From: an uncultured bacterium
GTDB taxonomy: Bacteria; Planctomycetota; GCA-002687715
Length of the DNA stretch: 64,000 bases
Assembly: GCA_902826835.1 (NCBI GenBank)
Contig: CADEGH010000019.1
Location: 1-64,000 of the forward strand
Direction: 5' to 3'
The translations under genes were made by a program, and so were the position numbers. This document shows positions 53,973 to 62,359 of the stretch, piece by piece (the stretch's first letter is position 1; each line of letters begins with the position of its first letter). The notes below the pieces were generated by a model. It worked only from the letters and a program-made list of their open reading frames with translations. It searched no databases and was not told the origin of the DNA.

Positions 53973-55652
53973 CTACTCGGCCTTGCCCTGGCCTCTCGTC
54001 AGGGTGGTGATGCGCCGGGCAGGGACGCCCCCAAAGCGTTCCCGCTTGCCGTCGGCCCAACGCACCACCGCTTCGGTGGGCCCCTCAATCTTCCCGAGCC
54101 CGAAAAACAACGTCAGCTCACTTTGCGACAGATAACTGCCGCCGCTGCGGACCGTGAGGGTCTGGACCGATCCCGGGGCATGCAGCGTCACTTGGGCCCC
54201 CACGCATCCGGCATCCCCTTTCGGATCCGCCAACTTGATCTGGGCCCATGCATTTTCGGGCAGGCCCGTCCGCTCCAGGATGCGGGGCGTGCCTCCGTTA
54301 GCGGTGAAGACGAGATCCAAGTCCCCGTCTTGGTCCAGATCACCGGTAGCCAACCCTCGTGCCACCATCGGGCGGGAAAAATCAGGGCCACCGACCGATT
54401 CGGTCGCATCCTCGAAACGACCTCGACCGAGGTTGCGCCACAGGGTCGGCACCTGCGCGTGCGGCGCCGGCGGTGACAAGTCGGCCGCGTTGGGATGGGT
54501 GTGCCCGTTCGCGACGAGGAAGTCAGGCCGCCCGTCGGCGTCGTAGTCGTAGAAGCGGACTCCGAATCCGAGACGCGCCAAACTGACCGCGGCGGTGCCC
54601 GCCCGGCGACTGACCTCGGTGAAGATCAGCTCCCCCTCATTGCGGTACATCCCGTTCGTTTCACCCTGGTAGTTGGTGCATACCAGATCCAACTGCCCGT
54701 CCTCGTCGAAGTCCGCGGCATCCACGCCCATCCCCGCTTCCGACTTACCGTCTTCGCTGTAGGCCGTACCCGAAATCATGCCGAGGTCTCGAAACTTGCC
54801 GTCCGGGCCGAGCTTCAACAGCCGATTCGCGGTCGTGTCGTTGGCCAAGTAAATCTCGGGGACACCATCTTGGTCCCAGTCCTCGACGCACACGCCGAGT
54901 CCCTTGCCGGGAAATTGATCGATCCCAGTGGCGGCCGAGACGTCGGAGAACGACCCGTTGCCGAGGTTGCGGAACAGCCGACACGTGGTGTCGTCGTATT
55001 GGTCCGGCATGCAGTAGACCAGGGTCTTTTGCTGCCAACAGGGCCGATGCTTCTCGATGGTGAAATCGACGTAGTGCTGCACCAACAGATCGAGGTGACC
55101 GTCACGGTCGTAGTCGAAGAACGCCGCGCCGGTGCTCCAGCCCTGATCGGCGCAACCGGCGGCCTTGGCAACCTCTTCGAACCGGGCTTTCCCGTCGTTG
55201 CGCCACAGCGCCACTGGGCCGAACGCGGTCACCAGTAGGTCGAGGTCCCCGTCGCGGTCGTAATCGGCGAGGGTGGCCCCCATGCCGTAGCCGAGGTCAC
55301 GAAGACCGCTCGCCTGGGTGATGTCCTCGAAGCGGAAGCTCCCCAGGTTGCGGTAGATCCTCGTTCGGGCTTCCCGAAAGGGAAGGTTCCCCGAGTCCAC
55401 CAAAACCAAGTCGGGTCGACCGTCCCCGTCGAGGTCGCCCACCGCCACGCCCGCCCCCATCGTCTCCGGCATGTAGAGCTCGCGGCTGGCCCCGTTCTGA
55501 TGGCGGAAAACTACCCCTGACTCGGTGGTGCGATCCCGAAACATGCCGGGCCCGGCGACCGTTCCAGATCCAGGCTCCGAAGGTGGCTTAGGACTGCAAC
55601 CCAGAACCAAAACGCACGCCAGTCCCCACGCGGCGGCTTTGGACCCGCTCAT
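53973..55652 (-). CDS. CRTAC1-family lipoprotein with FG-GAP/VCBS repeats and ASPIC/UnbV end
   Basis: 559 aa. Lipoprotein signal: GLACVLVLGC near 20, then a Pro/Ser linker. Calcium-loop repeats of FG-GAP/VCBS type recur: VAVGDLDGDGRPDLVLVD, ADYDRDGDLDLLVTAFGP, FFDYDRDGHLDLLVQHY, VEDWDQDGVPEIYLAND, FDEDGQLDLVCTNYQ, FYDYDADGRPDFLVANG and GDLDQDGDLDLVFTA, giving a beta-propeller. The C-terminal 75 residues (GAQVTLHAPGSVQTLTVRSG to DGKRERFGG) are the ASPIC/UnbV module. Such proteins are abundant in Planctomycetota and are exported; their function is unknown. It converges with the preceding gene, 15 bases apart, and overlaps the TPR gene by ATGA. Confidence 0.85.
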   Translation of the reverse strand: MSGSKAAAWGLACVLVLGCSPKPPSEPGSGTVAGPGMFRDRTTESGVVFRHQNGASRELYMPETMGAGVAVGDLDGDGRPDLVLVDSGNLPFREARTRIYRNLGSFRFEDITQASGLRDLGYGMGATLADYDRDGDLDLLVTAFGPVALWRNDGKARFEEVAKAAGCADQGWSTGAAFFDYDRDGHLDLLVQHYVDFTIEKHRPCWQQKTLVYCMPDQYDDTTCRLFRNLGNGSFSDVSAATGIDQFPGKGLGVCVEDWDQDGVPEIYLANDTTANRLLKLGPDGKFRDLGMISGTAYSEDGKSEAGMGVDAADFDEDGQLDLVCTNYQGETNGMYRNEGELIFTEVSRRAGTAAVSLARLGFGVRFYDYDADGRPDFLVANGHTHPNAADLSPPAPHAQVPTLWRNLGRGRFEDATESVGGPDFSRPMVARGLATGDLDQDGDLDLVFTANGGTPRILERTGLPENAWAQIKLADPKGDAGCVGAQVTLHAPGSVQTLTVRSGGSYLSQSELTLFFGLGKIEGPTEAVVRWADGKRERFGGVPARRITTLTRGQGKAE

Positions 55653-56569
55653 CGCTTCCCCTTCAGTAGCCGGTCATACTCGCTTCGGGCCGCCTTTTCT
55701 TCGGCGCCCTTTCCGAGGCGTTTGAAGCACTCCGCCAAAAGGAGGTGCGTCCCGGGAACTTCCGGAGCCAATTCCCTCGCCTCAAACAAGTAGACCAACG
55801 CCGCCTCCGGCCGCCCGAGGGCCAGATCGGATTGAGCACTCTGCAAGCGGCTCGCAACTCGTTGCTTCGTGGCAATGTCTTGAGAGAAGGCGTCGGTCAG
55901 CGCCTTGAAGGCGGTGAATTGTTCCTCCGCCTCGACGGCCCGCCCGGACCGCGCGAGCGCCAGACCGAAGTTCCAACGGATCGCCGGAAGATTCGGATTG
56001 GTCGCGACTGCCGCCGCAAACGCCTCACACGCCTCGGTCGCCCGCCGCTCCCGAAGCAGGAGCCCGCCCAGGAAGTAGGCGGGCCACGGGTCGGTCGGTG
56101 CCTTCGCACGAGCGCGCGAGAACTCTGCCTCTGCGCTCACGCTATCCGAAGCCTCCTCGGCGATCCTCCCCAAGTAGAGGTGGGGAATGACGAGGTTCGG
56201 GAGCAATTCCAACGCGCGCTGGAGTTCCCGCCGGGCATCCGGAATCTGCCTCAATTCAAAGTAGGCTACTCCCAGGTTTTGGCGGAGCGTGCCATCCTCG
56301 GGCGCGAGATCCAGGGCATCCGCGAACGCGGCTTGAGCCTCTTGCCAGCGCGCCCTGGCCGCCTTGATTCGGCCTCGGAGGTTGAGCGCAGCCAGGCTGC
56401 GATCCCCGCCGTCAAGCACGCCGGAGAGGACCTGGTCAGCCTCCTCAGCTCGGGCGGACGCCAGGAGTTGTTCCGCCCGGGCCAGGGCCTTGGCCGGATC
56501 GGGGCGGTCTTGGGCAAAAGACGTGCAGGAGATCGCCCAGACCAGGATCGTCAAGATGCGGCAGGACAT
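55649..56569 (-). CDS. Exported TPR-repeat protein
   Basis: 306 aa with a short signal (ILTILVWAISCTSFA). At least six TPR-like units follow, for example RSLAALNLRGRIKAARARWQ, GTLRQNLGVAYFELRQIPDA and RRELQRALELLPNLVIPHLY. It is the upstream partner of the CRTAC1 lipoprotein, overlapping its ATG by four bases; TPR/CRTAC1 pairs recur in Planctomycetota and Acidobacteriota and suggest a surface assembly or binding role. Confidence 0.78.
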   Translation of the reverse strand: MSCRILTILVWAISCTSFAQDRPDPAKALARAEQLLASARAEEADQVLSGVLDGGDRSLAALNLRGRIKAARARWQEAQAAFADALDLAPEDGTLRQNLGVAYFELRQIPDARRELQRALELLPNLVIPHLYLGRIAEEASDSVSAEAEFSRARAKAPTDPWPAYFLGGLLLRERRATEACEAFAAAVATNPNLPAIRWNFGLALARSGRAVEAEEQFTAFKALTDAFSQDIATKQRVASRLQSAQSDLALGRPEAALVYLFEARELAPEVPGTHLLLAECFKRLGKGAEEKAARSEYDRLLKGKR

Positions 56570-56634
56570 GGCTGGTAAGTCCGTTGAGACCGCCGAAGGA
56601 TACCGTCCCGCCGAAACCCCCGAACTGGGGGCAC

Positions 56635-56668
56635 AAAAAAACCCGCGCCGGCCATTGCCAGCGCGGGT
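56635..56668 (-). terminator. Rho-independent terminator of the P-domain gene
   Basis: Eight-pair stem ACCCGCGC (56641-56648) with GCGCGGGT (56661-56668), 12-base loop, and a T run on the minus strand from the A stretch at 56635-56641. It separates the P-domain gene from the TPR/CRTAC1 pair. Confidence 0.8.
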
Positions 56669-56710
56669 TGCAACCGTCGCGACCGATAGGATCGGTGCTG
56701 CGGACGATGA

Positions 56711-57595
56711 CTACAGAACGGTGAAGTCGATCGGCAGGCTTGCGAAGATCGGGATCCCCGCGGCGTTGAAGTGGACGCCCACGGTCTGGAAGTTGAACGG
56801 AGCGGGGATGAGGAGCGGCAGGGTGTTCGAGCCACCGGGCGCCAAGGGGCCGAAGAAGAGGCCGGGGAAGTTCGTGAGCTGGTCGATCACGCCGAGAGGT
56901 CCGAACATGCTGATATTGAGCCCAAAAAACCAGCCGTTCGGCACCGCCGCCGGATTGCCGAGAGTCACCACGTTGGTCCAGGTGATCGCGTCCATGCCAG
57001 CCTGGTGGAAGAACACGGTGGGAGCGCCGGGGCCGGCCTGCGTCAAGGTGAAGTTGGCCGGGGGAAGGGAGGTGAAGCTCAGCGCAACCGCAGCCACCGT
57101 ACCCGTGTCGAAATTGAAATTGTCGAGGAAAGTGACGGTCCAGTTGCCGTTCACCCCACCTGCGAGGAGGGGATTCAGGGCGTTGTCTGGCGCGTAGGTG
57201 CCAGCGGGAATGAGACCGGGGGCAGCGACGGCCGCCGCATCGAACGTCTGAGCTGCCAAGTCGGAGAGGACGTAGGGTCCACCGACGTCAGAAGAGTCGT
57301 CGGGCAGCGCGGTGCAACCCGGAACCATGACGGTGCTGGACGCTCCGCCCGGCTCAGTGACGATGCAGGTGATGTCACCGTGCCAGGTGTGCGCGGGGCC
57401 GAAGCTGAAGTCCAGCGTAACTCCGATCGCACCCGACACTCCGCTGACCGGCACGGTGAGCACCAGCGGTGCACCCGCAACGCAGTTACCGGTTCCGTCA
57501 GGAAGGGCCGCAGGGAGGGCGGTCGACGTCGGGAAGGTCTGGGCCGTCAGGGAAGCGGCCAGCATGGCGAGGGCAGCAAAAACAGAAGACTTCTT
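56711..57595 (-). CDS. Secreted P/Homo B-domain protein
   Basis: 294 aa from the ATG at 57593-57595 (MKKSSVFAALAMLAASLTAQ signal). The central part resembles the proprotein convertase P-domain: VTLDFSFGPAHTWHGDITCI, PGGASSTVMVPGCTALPDDS and NGNWTVTFLDNFNFDTGTV. No protease domain is present. The C-terminal 100 residues (LTQAGPGAPTVFFHQAGMD) are a beta module common at the end of planctomycete secreted proteins. Probably an extracellular binding protein. Confidence 0.72.
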   Translation of the reverse strand, partial: KKSSVFAALAMLAASLTAQTFPTSTALPAALPDGTGNCVAGAPLVLTVPVSGVSGAIGVTLDFSFGPAHTWHGDITCIVTEPGGASSTVMVPGCTALPDDSSDVGGPYVLSDLAAQTFDAAAVAAPGLIPAGTYAPDNALNPLLAGGVNGNWTVTFLDNFNFDTGTVAAVALSFTSLPPANFTLTQAGPGAPTVFFHQAGMDAITWTNVVTLGNPAAVPNGWFFGLNISMFGPLGVIDQLTNFPGLFFGPLAPGGSNTLPLLIPAPFNFQTVGVHFNAAGIPIFASLPIDFTVL

Positions 57596-57814
57596 CATTT
57601 GCAGGAGACTCCGGGGACAAAACAAGGGGGTTTCCTCGAGATGCGCAGACCAGCCCAGGCAGGGAAACCACTACCTGGATGATTGGCAAGTCCGCGTCTC
57701 GAACCGAGGGAGTGTGGCAGATGAACCGGGCTCGAGTCAACCGACAAAGGAAATTTTTCGAGGACTCGACCCAAGAACTTCGCTTTCTGCGGATGGTAGG
57801 TTGGCGCCGCCTCG

Positions 57815-59347
57815 ATGATCGTCCTCGCCACCCTCAACGCCCGCTGGTCCCACGCCGCGTTCGGCCTCCGTTACCTCCGGGCCAACTTGGCGGAATTGCG
57901 GGATTCCGCGGTCCTGATCGAGCAGGACCTCGACGCCGAGCCTCACGATTTTGCGGCCGCCATCCTGGAAAAAAATCCGCGCGTGGTCGGGATATCGGTC
58001 TACATCTGGAACGTTGCAAAGCTGACCACGGTCGTCGCGATTCTCAAGCGGCTACGCCCGGAACTGCCAGTCGTAATCGGAGGCCCCGAGGTCAGTCACG
58101 AGTGTGACGATCAGGACATCGTACGACTCGCCGACTACACCATCGCGGGCGAGGGCGACCTGGCCTTTCGAGACCTGTGTCGACGGGTCGTCGCGGGGAA
58201 CGCCCCGCCCCGCGGAGTGATCTACGCACCACCGCCCCCGCTCGCCGACCTCGCACTGCCCTACGACGAATACACCGATCTGGATCTGGCCCGGCGCGTG
58301 ATCTACGTCGAAGCGTCGCGCGGCTGCCCCTACACCTGTGAGTTCTGCCTATCGGCCCTCGATGATGGTGTCCGTACCTTCGAGATCGAGTCCTTTCTTC
58401 AAGCCATGCAGCGCCTACTCGATCGTGGCGCGCACCAATTCAAGTTCGTCGATCGCACGTTCAATCTCGGGATGAAGACGGCCACGCGCATTCTCGACTT
58501 CTTTCTCGCGCGCCTCACGCCCGAGTTACACCTCCACTTCGAACTGATCCCGGACCGACTACCTCCCGAACTGAAAGAACGAATCCGCCAGTTTCCCCCA
58601 GGGGTGCTGCAGTTCGAGGTCGGGATCCAAAGCTTCGACGACTCCGTCAACGTGGCCGTCAAGCGTCGTCAGGACGGAGGGAAGGCGGAGGAGAACTTGC
58701 GGTGGCTGCGCCAGGAAACCACCGTGCACCTGCACACCGACCTCATTGCCGGACTTCCGGGCGACTCCTTATGCAGCTTCGGGGAGAGCTTTGATCGGCT
58801 ACACGCCCTCGGACCGCACGAGATTCAAGTCGGCATCCTGAAGCGTCTGCGGGGCGCGCCGCTGGTTCGCCACGAATCCTCCGCGGGTTTGGTGTTCAGC
58901 CCGGCTCCGCCTTACGAGATCCTCCGCTCCAACACCTTCTCCTTCGAAGAGCTCGAGGAGGTTCGCCACCTCGCTCGAGTCTTCGATCGCGTCGCCAACC
59001 ACGGCCAGTTCCCGCGCACGCTCCCGCTCCTGACCAAGAATGCGGACTCCGCGTTCGGAGCCTGGCGCGGCCTGACGAGGCGGATTCGCGCTCGCCACCA
59101 CCGCACCCACGCCCTGAGCCTCGCCGACTGGGCCGAAGCGGTTTTCGATTTCCTGGTGGCCGAGCGGGGGTTCGCGGATTCCGAGGTCGGTCCTGCCCTG
59201 GCCGCGGACTACGCAGCCGGAGGTCGTACTGATCAACCTCAGAAGCTCAAACCGTGGTTTGCGCCGCGCGTGGATTCTCCTCGCTCCATCCGTCGTGGGC
59301 GGGAACGCCAGGATCGTCACCGCAGCCCACCCCCCGCCCATGAGTGA
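57815..59347 (+). CDS. B12-binding-domain radical SAM protein (DUF4080-type)
   Basis: 510 aa. N-terminal cobalamin-binding-like Rossmann domain (IVLATLNARWSHAAFGLRYL, VVGISVYIWNVAKLTT, VVIGGPEVSHECDD) without the DxHxxG histidine. The radical SAM core has RGCPYTCEFCLSALDDG (CxxxCxxC), FVDRTFNLGMKTA, LIPDRLPPELKERIRQFP and TDLIAGLPGDSLCSFGESFD. The C-terminal 150 residues fit DUF4080. It should use SAM and a [4Fe-4S] cluster for radical chemistry; substrate unknown. Its 3' end overlaps the aldehyde dehydrogenase start by eight bases. Confidence 0.85.
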   Translation: MIVLATLNARWSHAAFGLRYLRANLAELRDSAVLIEQDLDAEPHDFAAAILEKNPRVVGISVYIWNVAKLTTVVAILKRLRPELPVVIGGPEVSHECDDQDIVRLADYTIAGEGDLAFRDLCRRVVAGNAPPRGVIYAPPPPLADLALPYDEYTDLDLARRVIYVEASRGCPYTCEFCLSALDDGVRTFEIESFLQAMQRLLDRGAHQFKFVDRTFNLGMKTATRILDFFLARLTPELHLHFELIPDRLPPELKERIRQFPPGVLQFEVGIQSFDDSVNVAVKRRQDGGKAEENLRWLRQETTVHLHTDLIAGLPGDSLCSFGESFDRLHALGPHEIQVGILKRLRGAPLVRHESSAGLVFSPAPPYEILRSNTFSFEELEEVRHLARVFDRVANHGQFPRTLPLLTKNADSAFGAWRGLTRRIRARHHRTHALSLADWAEAVFDFLVAERGFADSEVGPALAADYAAGGRTDQPQKLKPWFAPRVDSPRSIRRGRERQDRHRSPPPAHE

Positions 59348-60749
59348 GACCATTCCGTTCTGGCTGGCCGGACGTCCGGTGATTGTCCCTCGCCGCCTCG
59401 AAGTGCGCGACAAAGCGTCGGGAGTGGTGCTCGGTCAAGTCTCCCGCGCGGAAGCGTCCGACTTCACAGCAGCGATCGACGCCGCGTCTCGGGCGGTTCC
59501 CCTCCCCGCCCATCTTCGAGCCACCATCCTGCGAGCGGTGGCGGATTCCCTGCACGAGGAAAGCCATCAATTTGCGGCTCTCATCTGCGGCGAAGTGGGT
59601 AAGCCCATCCGCGATGCCCGTACCGAGGTCGATCGGGCCGTCACGACCCTGCGGGCATCCGCGGACGAGGCCACACGGACTTTGGGGCAAGTCCTCCCCT
59701 GCGATACCTCGCCGCGCGGCGAGGGATATCGCGCGTTGACGAAGCGCGTTCCCATCGGGGTCGTTGCCGCCATCACCCCTTTCAACTTCCCGTTGAATCT
59801 CGTCGCCCACAAAGTCGGGCCGGCGATCGCCGCTGGCTGCCCCTTCATTCTGAAGCCCGCTTCCACCACGCCCCTCGTGGCGCTGAGATTGGGTGAGCTT
59901 CTCGCCCGCACCGAACTGCCTCTCGAATCGTGGTCGATTTTGCCCGCGAACGCGCAGGACACCGGGCCGCTCCTCTCCGACCCCCGAGTCCGCATGCTGA
60001 GTTTCACCGGTTCGAAAGCCGTGGGCTATGCGCTCGCCGCCCGCGCCGCCGGCAAGAAGGTCGTCCTCGAACTCGGTGGCAACGCCGCCTGCGTGGTCGA
60101 CGAGACGGCGGACTGGGTCAACGCGGTGCCCCGGATCCTGGCCGGAGCGTTCGCTCAGTCCGGGCAGAGCTGCGTAAGCGTGCAGAGGATTTTCCTGCAC
60201 CAGCGGATCTACGACGAAGCCCGCGACCAGCTCGTCGCCCAAACGCGGGCCCTGAAACTCGGATCCCCGCGCGACGAGGCCACTGCGATTGGCCCCTTGA
60301 TCTGCGAAGCTGACGCGGAGCGGCTCCAAGCATGGATCGAGAGCGCGGTCCGGCGAGGCGCCCGCGTCCTCTGCGGAGGCCACCGCGACGGCGCCTACCT
60401 CGAGCCCACCCTGCTCGAGGGAGTCCCCGATGACGAACCACTCGCGTGCGAGGAAGCCTTCGGGCCGGTGGCCGTTCTCGAATCCTTCCACGACGTCAAC
60501 GAGGCGCTCGCCCGGGTCAATCGGAGTCGGTTCGGTCTGCAGGCCAGTCTGTTCACCCAGCGCATGGACCGAGCGCTATCCGCCTGGGACACCCTCGCGG
60601 TCGGCGGCGTCCTCATCAACGAGGTGCCCTCCTTCCGCCTCGACCATCTGCCGTACGGAGGTGTGAAAGAGAGCGGACTGGGTCGCGAGGGAGTCCAAGA
60701 GGCGGTTGCCTCGATGACCGAGCCCCGGCTGCTTCTCATCCGCGGCTGA
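59340..60749 (+). CDS. NAD(P)-dependent aldehyde dehydrogenase
   Basis: 469 aa from the ATG at 59340 (MSETIPFWLAGRPVIVPR). Aldehyde dehydrogenase signatures are complete: PFNFPLNLVAHKVGPAIAAG, ILKPASTTPL (cofactor Lys), SFTGSKAVGYALAAR, LELGGNAACVVD (general-base Glu), AFAQSGQSCVSVQRIFLHQR (catalytic Cys) and EEAFGPVAVL. The sequence is of the NADP-GAPDH/succinate semialdehyde dehydrogenase-like branch; substrate not predictable. Its stop abuts the UspA stop on the other strand. Confidence 0.9.
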   Translation: MSETIPFWLAGRPVIVPRRLEVRDKASGVVLGQVSRAEASDFTAAIDAASRAVPLPAHLRATILRAVADSLHEESHQFAALICGEVGKPIRDARTEVDRAVTTLRASADEATRTLGQVLPCDTSPRGEGYRALTKRVPIGVVAAITPFNFPLNLVAHKVGPAIAAGCPFILKPASTTPLVALRLGELLARTELPLESWSILPANAQDTGPLLSDPRVRMLSFTGSKAVGYALAARAAGKKVVLELGGNAACVVDETADWVNAVPRILAGAFAQSGQSCVSVQRIFLHQRIYDEARDQLVAQTRALKLGSPRDEATAIGPLICEADAERLQAWIESAVRRGARVLCGGHRDGAYLEPTLLEGVPDDEPLACEEAFGPVAVLESFHDVNEALARVNRSRFGLQASLFTQRMDRALSAWDTLAVGGVLINEVPSFRLDHLPYGGVKESGLGREGVQEAVASMTEPRLLLIRG

Positions 60750-61184
60750 TCACTTCACCACCAGGACCGGAACTGGTGACCGGCGCACGATGGTCTCCGC
60801 GTGCGAACCGAGGATCGCCCGGGAGATCCCGGTGCGGCCGTGGGTGCCCACTACGACGAGGTCCACCTGCCGCTCCGTCGCGGTCGCGAGGACTTCCCCG
60901 TGCGGAATTCCCGGCTTGACCAACACGGTGCGCGCCACCGGCTTCGGCAGGACATCCTGGACCAGGTGGAGTAGCCGGTCCTTGGTCGCCTCCAACACGG
61001 AGGCTTCGACGCTGGTGAGGTCCACGGCCAACCCCGGGCCCACTGCGACCGGGCGATCGTCGACCACGTGCAGGATAAAGACCTCGGCGCCGAGCCGACT
61101 GGCGAGTTCGCCTCCCACTTGAATGGCCCGCAGTGAGGTCTCGGAGAAGTCGACGGCAATCAGGATGCGACGGAAGGTAGGCAT
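60750..61184 (-). CDS. Universal stress protein (UspA family)
   Basis: 144 aa from the ATG at 61182-61184 (MPTFRRILIAVDFSETSLRA), with GGAG eight bases upstream. The nucleotide-binding motif VVVGTHGRTGISRAILGSHA with VPVLVVK at the end marks the ATP-binding UspA subgroup (GxxGx9GS). It sits divergent to the cbb3-type oxidase genes; UspA genes near low-oxygen respiration clusters are common, so co-regulation is plausible. The stop codons of this gene and of the aldehyde dehydrogenase are adjacent (TGATCA). Confidence 0.9.
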   Translation of the reverse strand: MPTFRRILIAVDFSETSLRAIQVGGELASRLGAEVFILHVVDDRPVAVGPGLAVDLTSVEASVLEATKDRLLHLVQDVLPKPVARTVLVKPGIPHGEVLATATERQVDLVVVGTHGRTGISRAILGSHAETIVRRSPVPVLVVK

Positions 61185-61205
61185 GCGGAAGCTCCGACGA
61201 ACTAC

Positions 61206-61221
61206 GCAATCGGGAGGCCAG
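61206..61221 (-). promoter_or_regulatory. Possible sigma-54-type promoter for uspA
   Basis: Minus strand CTGGCCTCCCGATTGC with the GG-N10-GC spacing and TGGC/TTGC cores, but several mismatches in the spacer consensus and an unusually short leader. Weaker than the divergent site at 61350. Confidence 0.25.
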
Positions 61222-61349
61222 GAGCGCCGAAGGCCCAATCGGGGAAGATCACGCAACCACGGGAGTCGTCGCTCCCAAGTTCGGGGGGAATTCCGCAGAT
61301 CAAGCCCTGCGACGACGCGAGAACTTCCCCATAACGCGAGGAAGTCGCG

Positions 61350-61366
61350 TTGGCCCGGCGATTGCA
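61350..61366 (+). promoter_or_regulatory. Good sigma-54-type promoter for the cbb3-type oxidase genes
   Basis: TTGGCCCGGCGATTGCA differs from YTGGCACGRNNNTTGCW by one base, with exact GG-N10-GC spacing (GG 61352-61353, GC 61364-61365). Transcription would start near 61378, giving a leader of about 35 bases that contains the GGAGG site before the ATG at 61412. Confidence 0.55.
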
Positions 61367-61411
61367 AAGGCGGGGCGGAAAGCCGTCCAACCTTCCCACT
61401 GCGGAGGATTC

Positions 61412-62359
61412 ATGTCGCCACCCCTTCTTCGCCGCACCCTCAGCGGCACGGTCCTGGTCGCCACGCTCATCGTGATCGCGGCCGCAAGAATTCCGTCCTC
61501 GGCCCCGACTCCTCCCGCGAAGGAGGCTCCACCTCCGACGCTCACCCTTGCCGACTGGCCGCTTGAGTCCGGCGCGAAGCTCGGCAAGCGAATCTTCCAG
61601 GAAAACTGTGTGGGCTGCCACGGCGATACCGGCTTGGGCGATGGTGAAGCCGCCGCCGACTTGAACCCACGTCCCCGCAACCTGCGCAAGGGCTACTTCA
61701 AGTTCCGCAGCACCGCGTCCAGCAAGCTGCCGACCCGCGCCGACCTTCTCCACGTCATCACCTGCGGCCTACCCGGATCGTCCATGCCGAGCTTCCGGCT
61801 TCTGCCCGACGCCCATCGCGACGCCCTGGTGTCGTACGTGCTCACCCTCGCCGCGTTCGAGAAGGCTCGCCTCGAGGCCGAGATCCTGAGAGATGCCGAC
61901 GGGCTCACTATGCCGGTCATCGTCAAAGACCACCTGCCGGAGATTCGCAAGAAGGTCGAAGCGGAGATGGCCGAAGGCGCCGTTCCGGTCACGATCGGCC
62001 AAAGGCCGCCCACGACCCCGGAGTCGGTGGAAAAAGGCCGGGCTCGATACGCCAAGGAGTGCGCCTCCTGCCACGGCAAGACTGGGGTTGGCGACGGCCC
62101 CTCGAGCTACGCGTTGCGCGATTGGGAGGACGCCGAGATCCGGCCCCGCGACTTCACCACCGGCGTCTTCCGCGCAGGGAGTGCTCCGACCGACCTCTTC
62201 CTTCGCCTCAAGTCGGGATTGAATGGCACGCCCATGCCCGCGATCAGCGGGAGTGACGACGACCTGTGGGCACTCGTCGACTTCATTCTCACGCTGCGTA
62301 CGCAGGCCCCCGAGGCCTCCGACCACGCCGGCTGTCCGATTGGAGGGACCACCCGATGA
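61412..62359 (+). CDS. Exported dihaem cytochrome c
   Basis: 315 aa; GGAGG four bases before the ATG. N-terminal signal/anchor (GTVLVATLIVIAAARIP) then two cytochrome c domains with CVGCHGD (about 66-70) and CASCHGK (about 217-221). Met ligand candidates lie in GSSMPSF and GTPMPAI. Overlap with the oxidase gene by ATGA suggests it is the CcoP-like or donor cytochrome of the following cbb3-type oxidase, though ordinary CcoP has a different anchor. Confidence 0.85.
   Translation: MSPPLLRRTLSGTVLVATLIVIAAARIPSSAPTPPAKEAPPPTLTLADWPLESGAKLGKRIFQENCVGCHGDTGLGDGEAAADLNPRPRNLRKGYFKFRSTASSKLPTRADLLHVITCGLPGSSMPSFRLLPDAHRDALVSYVLTLAAFEKARLEAEILRDADGLTMPVIVKDHLPEIRKKVEAEMAEGAVPVTIGQRPPTTPESVEKGRARYAKECASCHGKTGVGDGPSSYALRDWEDAEIRPRDFTTGVFRAGSAPTDLFLRLKSGLNGTPMPAISGSDDDLWALVDFILTLRTQAPEASDHAGCPIGGTTR

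Noticed and set aside
60747..60752. Adjacent stop codons forming TGATCA as a regulatory palindrome
   Set aside because: A six-base palindrome at two abutting convergent stops is expected by chance (TGA/TCA) and needs no function.
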